Shown: positions 1 through 10,270 of the stretch, piece after piece
Layout: every line of letters begins with the position of its first letter
Numbering within the stretch: position 1 is the first letter of the stretch
Assembly: GCA_038496445.1 (NCBI GenBank)
Contig: JALMLS010000443.1
Location: 1-29,384, forward strand
Source: Trichosphaerium sp. ATCC 40318
Taxonomy: Eukaryota > Discosea > Flabellinia > Trichosidae
Length of the DNA: 29,384 nt
Reading direction: 5' to 3'
Notes under the pieces: model-generated
Seen by the model: only the letters and a program-made list of their open reading frames with translations
What the model was told of the DNA's origin: nothing
Databases searched by the model: none
Translations under genes and position numbers: made by a program

Positions 1-858
1 TTGTAGGTGGTTGCGTAGTATGTACTTCTGTTGGTGGTAGTGTTGTTGGAGATAGCTTTGTGGGTGGTAAGGTCGTTGGAGGAGGGGCTGGTGCTAATAA
101 AGCGACTGTAACAAATTGTTCTTCTCCAGCCACGCCTGATAACAAAGGCGAATACAAACTATTTCTAATAAGCAACTGTTGTTGTCCAAGTCTTGTGTAC
201 GTACGTGAACGCATTTGATAATTGTTCTGTAACTGTCATAGCACTACGCCAATTTACTGCTGTGATATTGACATCTAACATTGGTAGAGAGAGTTAATAA
301 TAGTTTTAACAACGGAGAATAACGTACAGTCTATCACATGATTATCCATTTCTACAACAAAATATATTGGACCATTTGTTATATCATTGTTGAATAGAAC
401 ACTGAAAGTAGCAGAGTCTGTATCAATATCGAAAGTAAAGGCAGTATTTGTAAAGAACTTGTATAGTTCTACGTTTGGGGTATCTGCATTGTTTACACAG
501 AACCGTGGACCTGGTTTTGGTCCTACAGTAGGTGCTACACCATAAAAATTAAATTGTCCGGCTACAGGTAAGTTTGGAACTGCATAAACAGTACCGGAAT
601 CTCCCTCTGCTATACGAATGTTAACGGAGCAAAACAATATGAAGAAAGCGCACAGATTACACCGTTGACAGCGGCAAGAAAGCAAGTCAAGAGGATTAGA
701 ATTACGCTGGCTACTACGTATTTTGGTTGGTAATTGTACACTGTATAGGGCTGCTACTGGGTTGGTATTATTAAAGCAAATGGAAAAGCACTTGTAAACC
801 TAAAACCAAATCGTCACGATTTCAGTGAACTGATTTAATTACTTTTCGTCGTTAGCAT
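1..858 (-). CDS. Secreted or membrane-anchored protein with Pro/Thr-rich stalk, partial
   Basis: I do not recognise this family. Exons inferred on the minus strand: about 739-663, 609-328, 274-205 and 164-1, joined by introns of 40-53 nt, each ending in TAG and keeping one open frame. The 739-663 exon encodes a strong hydrophobic run ending in Ala-Val-Asn-Ala at the next junction, which reads as a signal peptide. An acidic, Asn/Thr-containing extracellular segment follows. The last visible exon is rich in Pro and Thr (repeated PPT/LPPT), like a mucin-type stalk, and runs off the left edge. The start is uncertain. A 16-nt first exon at 858-843 joined to an acceptor near 740 would supply the ATG, while an in-frame ATG at 685 would give a less convincing leader. 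The exon structure is inferred; secretion is the best-supported point. Confidence 0.55.
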
Positions 859-1371
859 CAAAACCGAAAAGTCAAAGTCTTAAAGTAAAACAAGGGTATG
901 ATGCTTATTGTGGCTGTACAACACGTGCCAGGTATACAAAAAAAGAAGTAGGATGTCGTTAATTACAAGAATTGACAAAAATTGATTAGCTAATCATTCT
1001 TCAGAATTTTCTGATAATTATTATAGTGTCTGATCAAGTGTATGGCAAAGGCAACCTTACCCCTTTGGCTTTCTACATAATGCATAAGTCAAAAACTCAA
1101 TGGCATGGTCGTGAAGCTGCTGAGTTTGGTGTTTGATAACTTTTAATTATTATCATACTAAAAAACAACCACAGACAGTATCACTGTAAGCGTACTTTAG
1201 AAGTTTATGGTTTAGGCTCAAAGAAAAAAACCAGAGTTCTCCAAAACATGACTAAATGCTGTCTTTAAGCCTTAGATGACTGACTCATTGTGTTTGAATG
1301 ACAATGTGAATCTGAATTGCTTGTTTAAGTATTTTTTCCCTTTTTTTTTTTGTACCTATAATATGTGGTCT
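859..1371. other. Intergenic region with no supported gene
   Basis: This AT-rich spacer lies between the minus-strand secreted-protein gene and the plus-strand mannosidase, so it probably holds both promoters. There is a CACGTG E-box core at 922-927. Short ORFs here have no protein-like composition. I see nothing else. Confidence 0.5.
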
Positions 1372-1415
1372 CATTTGCGTGCAAAAAAGAAAGGGTATCA
1401 CCATTTAAACAAACT

Positions 1416-1440
1416 CGGACTAAATATTTTGGATTTGTCC
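1416..1440. promoter_or_regulatory. Conserved inverted repeat upstream of mannosidase copy A
   Basis: The arms CGGAC and GTCC flank an AT-rich loop. The same block occurs upstream of copy B at 10885-10910, where the arms are a full CGGAC/GTCCG pair. It is one of the few stretches of the two upstream regions that stayed recognisably similar, so it may be a protein-binding site. The function is inferred only. Confidence 0.35.
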
Positions 1441-1585
1441 AAAAAAGTGAGAACACAAACGACATATTTGACCGCACGAGAGTTATTGCAATCGCATGAG
1501 TGCGTACTTCATTGTTTTTCTCCTTATTGTGATTCTTTTGTGCTTGAAAATTCCAAAAAAAATAGTTTCATCACCTAAAAGCAGC

Positions 1586-1595
1586 ATCACGTGAT
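1586..1595. promoter_or_regulatory. Palindromic E-box ATCACGTGAT just before mannosidase A start codon
   Basis: This perfect 10-bp palindrome with a CACGTG core ends five bases before the ATG at 1601. CACGTG is the classic bHLH-zip site, and TCACGTGA resembles the animal CLEAR element of lysosomal genes. The matching place in copy B has mutated and lost the palindrome, but copy B has another at 10793-10802. Regulation by such a factor is inference. Confidence 0.35.
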
Positions 1596-1600
1596 ATTTG

Positions 1601-4600
1601 ATGAGACTTATATTGTTCTTTCTACTCTTCGGATTGTGTAAAACCGCATGTTTGGTTACCATAGGCGATAGATCACTTGATTTGTCCTCTTTAAGGCAAG
1701 CACAATTAATTTCCGTTGATCATGTTTTTTTTATCTTCGTTAACTCAACCTGGTTTAATTAGTATTTAGAGACGTTTCTAGCACGCGCGAAGAGCATACC
1801 TATACGTTAAATCTCTGTAATGATCTACAAATAAGTTCTGAAAATCATAAACAATCACTTGCTGTAGAACACAGCATTTCGGTGCGTCTAGTCAATAAAT
1901 AACGCCTTCGTTTACATGTAATTTTTAAAAAGGGAGAGACGACCAGACTTGGTTATTACCAAAATTCTTCATGGGAGGGAACTGACGATGGCAGTATGAT
2001 TAAAAAATATTAATGAGTTACTACATAGTACTCCAATTTATTTTTTATTGTTAGGTGACTTACTTCATTTCACTTTTACAAACGGCGAGTTTTGTGAAAA
2101 GGGTGGTCGTAGACATGCTGAGCTTTTCTTGATATGTGGTCAAGAGCATGTTTTCGAAGTTCTGTGGGAGGATAAACCAACAGAATGCCACCATCAAATA
2201 ACTGTACCTCTTTTTTTTATTTCTTTTTTTTGAGATGTTTAACCAGTTTTGCTAAGGCTGTGTCATATGTAGCTTGTCTTGAACGCATTCACAAGCCTCT
2301 AGATAAAAAGCAGATATTGGCGAATGTGTACATTGTACCACATAGTCATGATGATGTCGGTTGGATAAAGACCGTTGACGTACAATTGATTGTTTTTTTT
2401 CTACAGAAACAGAAAATAGAACTGCATTTGTTTTTCTTACACCTTTGATAGGGATACTATGAAGATTCAGTTCGGCACATACTCAATTCAGTAGTATCAG
2501 CCCTAGAAAATAAACCAAACAGAAAATTCATCTACGTTGAACAGTAAGTCCGCTTCTAACGTAGTTTTGTTTAACAGTTTGGTTAATGCTGTTATTTTCA
2601 GAGCCTATTTTCACAAGTGGTGGACAGATTCTCGTACCACCAATGCTCAAAGAGCCCTTTGGAAACAATACTTGGCTAATGAGCAAGTTGAATTTGCGAT
2701 TGGAGGGTGGAGTATGGAGGATGAAGCTTGTACAACATATTCTGCTGATATCATAAATGTGCGTGCGAAAGAAAAAGAAATAGTCGTTTACTTATACTTG
2801 ATAGATGGCTGTTGGACACCGCTTTATTGTTGACACGTTTGGGGCTCAATACGCACCGAAACATGGATGGCAAATAGATCCTTTTGGTGCATCAACACCT
2901 CAAGCAGGACTTGAGAAACTAATGGGATTTAAAGCTCACGTGATTCAACGTATTCCATACCAGGAAAAAGTACTCGTTTTTAGTTGTTTACTGGCTCATT
3001 GTATTCTTTAAGGACGATATGAAAGCTTCAAAAACACTTGAGTTTTTTTGGGATAATAACCCTGATCAACCTATTCAGGAGATATTCACTCACACTCTTG
3101 CTTTCAACTATTGTCATTTATACAAGAATTTACAGCTTATAACAAACGTTACTGCCAGTAATGTACAGTCTGTAGCGGATACATTAATGGGTTTGATACT
3201 ACAACTCAAGCCTTGGTATAAGTAAGAAGCAATAGAAATCGCTAACCACGCTAAAGTTAATTATAGGACACTCAATATTCTGATGCCTTGGGGATGCGAT
3301 TTTTCCTATAGCTCTCTTGTTTATCGAAATGCAGTGCAGCAATTTGAGCAAATGGACAAGGTTTTAGCTTATATGAATCTGTTACCACAGAGATACCCAA
3401 TGTACATAACGTGATTTTGAATTGGCTATCATGAACTTTACGTGACAATAATGTATTATTAGAATAATACAATACAGCACTTTGAAGAACTACTTTACAG
3501 CCCCTGGGATGTTAAATCCAGCCACGTTTCCTACAAGAAACGACACAGACTTCTTTCCGTATATTGATAGAGCAGACTCATACTGGACGGTAATATTATT
3601 GTTTTTGGATTATTATGAAATATTGTACGAAAAAACTAAGAATTGTTCTAGGGTTTCTACACATCAAAACCATTCATCAAAACAATGGTTCGACGAAGTG
3701 AATATATTAACAGAGCTGCTGAAATAGCGTAAGCTGTATTTATTACTTGTTTTTATGTTTAATACTCACTTCTAGAGTGTCGACCCAAAATGGACAAGCT
3801 GATGTATCTTTGGGCAAAACACATTACACAAACAATCTCAAGACACTTAACATATCTCGAGCAGTACATTTCTATCACCATAATACATGCGATAGTAACT
3901 TACTAGTACTACTCAGGGTATTGGTGTTGTTGAACATCATGATGCTGTTACTGGAACCGAGAGATGGGATGTTGCTGTCAACTACTCCAGAATGTAAGAT
4001 TATCAAGCATAGTTTGACAGTATTTTTTAACCTCATTTAAGCCTGTTTGCTGCGAATGAGGGATGTCACAATACTACTGCGGAATCCCTGGCGTATTTGT
4101 TAGGAAATACTGGGGGTGCATTCCCACCGCCTTTATTAACAAACTACACAACAGACTTACTAAACATTCAGCCAGGACAAGTAAGTGAAAGCTGTTCCTA
4201 GAAATGTCTAAGTCAAAGATCTATTAACGATTTGTTTAGACAATACCTGTGATTATCCACAATAGTCTTGGATGGACAAGAGATGACATGGCTGTACTGC
4301 CTGTCAATGTTCCAGTGTTGGAAGTTCAAAACTGGGCAGGAACGATCATACCATCTCAGGTACAAAAACTATTTTATTCTTTAGTTTCGTGACTTTCGTT
4401 AGATAAACCCATCCCGACTGTCTAATGAAGAAGGCGATTATAATCTATTCTTTCAAGTGAAAGTATATGGCATGGGATTCGAAACATATTTCGTCACAAG
4501 GCCAACAACAAGTTCATCTCCAACAGTGCCAATTGTTCCAACTGTTCCATTCAACATGGAAAATGACTACATGTCCATTAAAATATCAACAACTAAAATA

Positions 4601-6104
4601 ATAGAAGGAATAACAATAAAACCGTCATTTACTATCTCTGCTTTTCAACTGGTGCGTCAAGTATAGTTTGGCCATGCCTGCTTCTAACACTTTATTTACA
4701 TAGCCTTGGCTATATAATTCAACTACAACTGGTCCTCAAAAGGGAGGTGCTTATATATTCATACCCACGGGCGAGGCTACCCACACTTTTATCAAGTCTA
4801 TAAATCTTGAACTATTAAAAGGTCCACTAGTCACAGAATTATATCAAGTGCGTCATACCAATCTCAACATAGATTTTTTTTCTTTGGTACTTGCATTTAA
4901 CTTCGTTTATTCACCTTCATCTAGGAATTTACGAGTATTGGCGGTCCAACTTTTTACTATCAAGTTATAAGACTGTATTCAGGGAACTCCAACATTGAAA
5001 AGTATTTTGATATCCTTCATCAGGTTGGTGTTATCCCCATAGACACAGACGTCATCACAAGATGGCTAACAAATATTGGTTCCAAGAATTTCTTGTACAC
5101 AGATGATAATGCTTATGCCAAACAGAAAAGAGTTCGTGTTGATAGTACATCTCCTTATTATCCAGGAAACTATTGGCCTTCAGTTTATTATTCTTATATT
5201 GAAACTTATTTCCCCACAACGCCACAAGCTAGACTTACGGTACAGTTTATAACTTGGAGTTTATCTACATTTCTAAATAAAGTTTCCTTGTCAGGTTGTT
5301 CATGACTACACTCATGGAGCTGGGACATTTTCATCAGGAGCAATGGAACTCATGATGCATAGACGAACCAGTACAGATGATGGTAGGGGACTTAATCAAG
5401 CTTTAGATGATACTCATGTGGTCCACCCTAAACATCGTGTCATGTTGAATGAGATTGGTGATACAAGTACGTACTATCACGTGTTTTAACATGTACTTTG
5501 AAACTTGACTATATCGTGTGTAATTGTGAATAGGTAGCTCTGATCAAGATGGAGAACGCATAAAGCAAATGTACAGACTTAACTTTCCTCTTTCCTATTA
5601 TTACGGTAAACCAACTAGTCCAATCTTTCTTTGGAAATCAAAATATAGAGGTTCTTTCCAACCAATAGGAGGTACAAACATCTCTTTTACATAAACTCAT
5701 GCTTATCTATACACCTAGTCATTCCTAGAAACGTTCATGTCCTTTCGTTATCACTTATCACTGTGACTACAACTAACTTGCGGTTCATTGTCAGGCATGT
5801 TCACATTACTTGGTTGTTTTTTTAGTACTTCTAGTAGTTCACATTATTCAAACAGCTGGACCTTACTTTTTTCCTTTGTAGATTACAACATTTATACGGT
5901 GCAAATGAATTTCCAATTCACTATGCACAGCCTGTAACTATCGATATAAGGAGCGTGTTACCATTTACGGTGTTGCCTTCAGACATTGTTGAAATGACAT
6001 TGACAGGAAATGAAGTTGTAAATCCTAGTCCAGGATTCATGATAACCTTGACACCCAAGCAAATTCGTACATTCTATGTAACTACCACTTATCAAACAGG
6101 ATAG
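1601..6104 (+). CDS. MRH-lectin/GH38 lysosomal-type alpha-mannosidase, copy A (intact)
   Basis: Predicted to trim alpha-linked mannose from N-glycans in a lysosome-like compartment. Exons: 1601-1695, 1770-1881, 1933-1993, 2055-2203, 2257-2379, 2452-2543, 2602-2758, 2805-2969, 3013-3221, 3267-3410, 3463-3589, 3652-3728, 3776-3863, 3917-3993, 4042-4180, 4240-4359, 4403-4651, 4704-4847, 4925-5239, 5295-5466, 5534-5671, 5719-5794, 5882-6104; total 3252 nt, 1083 aa, all phases consistent. Residues 1-16 are a signal peptide. Residues 17-146 match an MRH domain: DLSSL, YTLNLC, TNGEFC, GGRRHAELFLIC, six Cys (17, 48, 103, 117, 134, 146), conserved Arg and Glu, but His where the sugar-binding Tyr is usual. 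GH38 follows: HSHDDVGW (168-175) with zinc ligands, WQIDPFG with nucleophile Asp288, HHDAVTGT (540-547), and ELMMHRR with the C-terminal beta domains. Introns 1 (1696) and 22 (5795) start with GC. Human MAN2B1 lacks an MRH domain. Confidence 0.92.
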
Positions 6105-6154
6105 CATAAACACAACATTTTCCTTTATCTATTTATTATTTAAGAGCAACGGCC

Positions 6155-6430
6155 ATGTCTAAAGAGCCTGTGCCGGAGGGGAGCTTACCGGTAGATATTG
6201 ATTGTGTTTTCGGCTTAAAAGCAGATGTACACATTAACAGTTATGAAGTACTCATCTACAAGCTTTCCCTAAATACGTCTTCTATACTATCTTGCATTGA
6301 TTACAACAGACAAGGCTTGAAAGCCATACGTGTTAACATAGCTCCAAGCAAAAATCGCCACATTAAATTTTGTGTACTTTCTGTTTTTGTTCAGGTTGCT
6401 TCGAAAGGTGCTAATGAAACGGCTTTGTAA
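6155..6430 (+). pseudogene. Possible N-terminal fragment of a CFAP57/WDR65-like WD-repeat protein
   Basis: This 91-codon ORF begins 50 nt after the stop of mannosidase A. It contains VFGLKADVHIN, resembling the F-G-L-x-x-D-V-x-x-N signature at the start of CFAP57-type flagellar WD-repeat proteins. About 25 codons later comes QGLKAI...APSKNR, resembling their QGM-A-SPNRR stretch. The expected intervening segment is poorly matched and no WD repeats follow. A further protein-like stretch (6433-6462) ends at a GTAAG donor. It may be a decayed fragment or the first exon of a broken gene. Chance similarity cannot be excluded. Confidence 0.28.
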
Positions 6431-7021
6431 AAACGTTCCCCGACACAATACAATTTTCAGTAAGTCACAAATGATTACAAAATGCCACATATTGTATTGA
6501 AACAGTTGAGAGACTTATTCACACCAATGGCTTAGTTTCAGCGAGTAAAAACGTGTTTATGTTCATGAATTCGTTGAATTACCGTATTTAAGGTGTACTT
6601 TGATATTCCGCTTATGATTGGACATTGGCGACTGCTCAAAGTACGGGAAAGAGGAGCTAATTAAATATTTTGAGAATATGAGTGATTCATGTGTGACTCC
6701 TTATGGCGTCATAGCCACGTTTTTATAATACCAGTGGTCCCAGAACTATCCTTGAAGCAATATGGAAGGTTTTGTAACTATTGTAGTTTTTGATTGGTTA
6801 TTGGAGGTTCAGGAAATCTTCGGAGACTTTCGGTCACACCACACGCTGTAGCTATAACTCTTTGATCGATTTATTGGCAATAGGCGTTGTGAACTTTTCG
6901 TGTATGACGCAATAAGTGTCTCAAGAAAATCACGTGAAAAGGCAAGGTGATCCTTACAGTCATAAACATTAACAACCTACACAATCAACAACAACTCCAC
7001 TAGAACAAACAAACCAACAAA
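6431..7021. promoter_or_regulatory. Intergenic region and likely promoter/leader of the 7022 gene
   Basis: No convincing coding exon is visible. A TCACGTGA E-box palindrome lies at 6930-6937, about 85 nt before the next ATG. From 6960 to 7021 the plus strand becomes A/C-rich and almost G-free, which looks like the 5' leader of an intronless mRNA. These are sequence observations; promoter activity is inferred. Confidence 0.35.
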
Positions 7022-7555
7022 ATGGGTAAATCTAAACTTGCAATCGAAACTCAACTTCTTGAACTTGCCAAAGCCGAATACAAAAAGATGAGCGATAAAC
7101 AAAAGGAAAAGCACTCTAAACCTAAAAAATGCAGTGTCTCAAAGAACTTTGTCATTAAGATAAATAGAAAAAGACGAGCAGAGGAGGACAATAAGCATCA
7201 GGATACATATACTGCTTGTACTTGTTTGGCTGTATACGCAACAAAGACAACAACATATGTTATTGTTACGAATGATTTCTTCAAGAGTGGCGATGGGAAC
7301 AAGCATGAAAGGCTGTTTGCTTATGCCAAGCAACAATCTTGGATCAAGAAGAACACTGAGGAATGGCAAGTCAGCGGATGGACAATCAGCACCAGCAATA
7401 GAAAGGCGTTCAAGTCTGTTTTTAACAATGCTATAAATGCACGTCGTAGAAGCCCAAGAGCATATATGAGCGTTTTTGAGCAAGAGTTGCTCGGTAATTG
7501 CTTTGGTAAAAACAGGACCACAGAGGTACTGACGGATAAAAAGAAAATTCCTTAG
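7022..7555 (+). CDS. Orphan small basic protein, intronless
   Basis: Single-exon 177-aa ORF starting at an ATG after the A/C-rich leader. I do not recognise the family. The first 60 residues are charged and Lys-rich, with clusters such as KKMSDKQKEKHSKPKK and INRKRR that could be nuclear or nucleic-acid-binding signals. The middle (about 65-95) is more ordered: Cys/Thr-rich, then TYVIVTNDFFKSGDGN. A third segment carries four Trp/Phe positions and a basic RKAFKSVF...NARRRSPRAY stretch. There is no signal peptide or membrane helix. An AATAAA signal lies 36 nt after the stop (7591-7596). Being intronless beside 23-exon genes, it could be a retrogene, a transferred gene or a lineage-specific orphan. 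The ORF is well supported; the function is unknown. Confidence 0.6.
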   Translation: MGKSKLAIETQLLELAKAEYKKMSDKQKEKHSKPKKCSVSKNFVIKINRKRRAEEDNKHQDTYTACTCLAVYATKTTTYVIVTNDFFKSGDGNKHERLFAYAKQQSWIKKNTEEWQVSGWTISTSNRKAFKSVFNNAINARRRSPRAYMSVFEQELLGNCFGKNRTTEVLTDKKKIP

Positions 7556-7590
7556 AACCAACAACGAAGACCACGTGTGCAATTTGTAGA

Positions 7591-7596
7591 AATAAA
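7591..7596 (+). terminator. Poly(A) signal of the 7022 gene
   Basis: AATAAA lies 36 nt downstream of the stop codon, the expected position for a cleavage/polyadenylation signal. Confidence 0.5.
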
Positions 7597-8615
7597 ATAG
7601 TTTGAAATGACAAAGCAACTTGATCTATGATTTAGTGGTTTATTCCACAGCAATCAATCCGCCTAAACCTCAAGGGCTAGCGGCGACCGGTTTTCACGTG
7701 TTTATCAAAGACTTTAATTAGCTCACTAATAATTCCTAATGCTGGTTTGTGTTGCGGTGTACATCGTATGTATTTACTTCCTAGGGACACTCATTGCTTT
7801 GTAGATGAACAAGCTACAAATTTACGTTAACCATGTAGAGTGAGTTTGTCATGCGTGTACCCGACCATTCCGGCGTTAACTACTTGATCAAGAAACAAGT
7901 AGATTTATCAAACCATTGTGAACGCTTTCAAGATGTTGTTTATTGTTTTTTTTTTTTTAGCCGAAAAAAGGCGAATATTGTAAATGTGTTTCTGAACCAA
8001 ATACACGGATATCCTGGCATCAAATTAACAGGTAAGAAAACGAACGACTTGTAATACTAGCGTAAAATACGTAACTAACGTTGCTATTGCAAACTAGTAC
8101 TCACAGGTGTAATTGAACGCGTATCAGACGGATAGTCTAATTATATCTTTATAATCTAAGGTATGCAGCATTAGAAACCTTTTCACGCCTATTTTCGCCG
8201 TAATTAGCTTGTTGGTTGTGCAAAAACCCAATTTGTAGTAAAAGTATTGAATATTCTCGTTTTGAGCTATATCAGTTGCCTGGCGCTCTATTTTTGTCTA
8301 CGCGAACAATATTATTTTTATACGTACTACGTGAGTAGTTCGAAGAAAATCGATGGTGTTGGATTGATGGTAGATTTTTACTTTTAGCTGGGAGTTCTTT
8401 CTCAATAGAAACTATTTCTCAGTTAGTCAGCCCATGCTAGTAATATTACCGGGCGTCTCTGAGCTATTGGAGCACGGCAGCGTACCACAAAAATACAAAG
8501 TTATTTTTACTCACGTATTTGTGTTTGTTAATTTCTGTAAAAGCCAGCTTGTTCTATCCTTTTTTCGTAGTTCTTAATTTATTCTTCTTTTAGACTTTGG
8601 CCAAAGAAGTAAAAA
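7597..8615 (+). other. Intergenic region, with a possible unassigned exon pair at 7851-8030
   Basis: No complete gene is visible. From an ATG at 7851 an open stretch meets a T-rich tract ending in TTTAG (7961), then a second open stretch ending in ACAG followed by GTAAGAAA (8031), a good 5' splice donor. Nothing convincing continues downstream, so this may be a gene remnant. CACGTG cores lie at 7572-7577 and 7695-7700. From 8050 to 8615 I see only AT-rich sequence, which presumably includes the promoter of the 8616 gene and a T-rich tract before its ATG. Confidence 0.25.
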
Positions 8616-10085
8616 ATGAGTTCTTTGAATATTCTGGACCTTCCCTGTGAAATACACGAGTATATTTGTACATTTGACAAAGAAATGTTTACAAAGTTCC
8701 ATACTCTATCAAGAAAAGCAGCCACCAACACACATTTTGATGAATCACTTCAACGAGATGGAAGATGGATGCGATGGTATCAAAGTGGAATAATACAGGT
8801 CATTGAATGTGCGAAGGATGGTCCAGGTATAGCGTGGTATAAAACTGGACAGATAAAGGAACAATACATGATAGTTAATGGTAAACGAAACGGTGAATAC
8901 AAAGAGTTTTATCCAGGACAGCAGCTGAAATCAAAATGCATGTTAGTTGATGGTAAAATGAATGGTGAACGAAGAGAGTTTCATGAAACTTACCACGGTG
9001 TTGAACCTTTAAGAATGAAGAAACAAAAAACTCACGACTTCCTTAATGAAATTGTATTTCATGAGAAGTTCCAACCTGATCCAATGCTAGAAAATTATCA
9101 TAGTGGGCGCACTCAGCGTTTATTTATGCTAGACACATGGGTTGATGGTAAGCGACATGGTGAGGTCAAAGTGTGGCACAAAAGTGGAATGAAGGCGAAA
9201 CTAACCAACTGGGTTGATGGTGTACAACATGGAGAAGCCAAATCATGGTATGGTTGGGAGCATGATGGACGTATACATACACAAGCTATGTTTGTTAATG
9301 GTAAAAAAACTGGTGAAGCCAATGAATGGTACACCAATGGACACCTAAAGGAACAAATCATTTGGGTTGACGGTGAACAAAAAGAAGGAAAAGTCTGGTA
9401 TGAAAACGGTCAGCTTAAGGCACAGACAATGTGGGTTAATAGTAAACTAAGTGGTGAAGCCAAAGGGTGGTATGAAAATGGACAACTCAAGGAGCAAATA
9501 ATGTGGGTTGATGGTAAACGAAATGGTGAATCCAAAGAGTGGAGTGAAAATGGTGTACCTACAGTACAAACCACGTGGGTTGATGATAAAAAAAGTGGTG
9601 AAACGAAAGAGTGGTTTTTAACTGGGCAGCTACAGCGACAAAGTATGTGGGCTGATGGCGAACTAAGTGGTGATGACAAAGAGTGGTATGAAAACGGACA
9701 AATAAAAGAAGTTATCATGTGGGTTGATGGCAAACGAAATGGTGAAGCTAAAAAGTGGAGTGAACATGGAATGCTACAGGAGCAGTCCATGTGGGTTAAT
9801 GGCGATGTGAAAGAAGAAAAATACTGGTATGAAAACGGACAGCTTAAGGCAAAATATATATGGGATGATAAAAGACGTGTTGTATCCAAAACATGGAATG
9901 AAAATGGAGAACTTGAAGTTCCAAAGATGACAGTAACAATCAATCAAAAAGCTTTGGATGCTTTAAAACCTAAGAGTATCATTTCGCTCAAATTGTTCCA
10001 TGCCTTAAACAACAACATATATTGTTGGTTCAGATACTTTGCAAGTAGGTTGTATAACTTATTCTTTTGGTCAAAGAAGAAATAA
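8616..10085 (+). CDS. F-box-like protein with MORN-like (YwqK-type) repeats, giant-virus-like
   Basis: Single-exon 489-aa protein. Residues about 3-35 (LNILDLPCEIHEYICTF...) resemble a divergent F-box, which would bind Skp1 in an SCF ubiquitin ligase. From about 45 to 440 there are some 14 tandem repeats of about 23 residues with the pattern EWYENGQLKEQ plus MWVDGKRNGE, the MORN-variant repeat annotated in bacteria as YwqK-family. The repeat sheet is likely a protein- or lipid-binding surface. The C terminus is hydrophobic and aromatic (YCWFRYF...LYNLFFW) and ends in Lys residues, perhaps a membrane anchor. F-box plus such repeats is a combination I associate with giant viruses of amoebae (Marseilleviridae, Mimiviridae). 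Lacking introns in this neighbourhood fits transfer from such a virus, but host expansion is possible. AATAAA overlaps and follows the stop. Confidence 0.8.
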   Translation: MSSLNILDLPCEIHEYICTFDKEMFTKFHTLSRKAATNTHFDESLQRDGRWMRWYQSGIIQVIECAKDGPGIAWYKTGQIKEQYMIVNGKRNGEYKEFYPGQQLKSKCMLVDGKMNGERREFHETYHGVEPLRMKKQKTHDFLNEIVFHEKFQPDPMLENYHSGRTQRLFMLDTWVDGKRHGEVKVWHKSGMKAKLTNWVDGVQHGEAKSWYGWEHDGRIHTQAMFVNGKKTGEANEWYTNGHLKEQIIWVDGEQKEGKVWYENGQLKAQTMWVNSKLSGEAKGWYENGQLKEQIMWVDGKRNGESKEWSENGVPTVQTTWVDDKKSGETKEWFLTGQLQRQSMWADGELSGDDKEWYENGQIKEVIMWVDGKRNGEAKKWSEHGMLQEQSMWVNGDVKEEKYWYENGQLKAKYIWDDKRRVVSKTWNENGELEVPKMTVTINQKALDALKPKSIISLKLFHALNNNIYCWFRYFASRLYNLFFWSKKK

Positions 10086-10270
10086 AGTCGATGTATAAAT
10101 AAAAAACTGTTTTTATTCATTCTGTGATTTTTAGCCTTGTTGTCCAACGTTATTACCTGATTGCCAAATACTTGCACTACTTGTAAACAAACCTTAGTAT
10201 AGCAACATATCACAAGGCGGTATGTCTAGAGACCTCAGTGCAACATACATTGATAGTAATTGTTTTTTCA
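10086..10270. other. Short convergent intergenic region
   Basis: This segment lies between the 3' ends of the plus-strand MORN-like gene and the minus-strand gene at 10271-10729. It contains AATAAA-type signals just after 10085 and no other recognisable feature. Confidence 0.4.

Noticed and set aside
1276-1578. 100-codon plus-strand ORF upstream of mannosidase A
   Set aside because: It crosses the promoter block shared with copy B, where the frame is not conserved, and contains a poly-Phe run from a T tract.
9113-9943. Minus-strand ORFs antisense to the MORN-like gene
   Set aside because: They are shadows produced by the regular repeat codons on the plus strand; the Ser/Pro/Leu pattern follows the repeat period.
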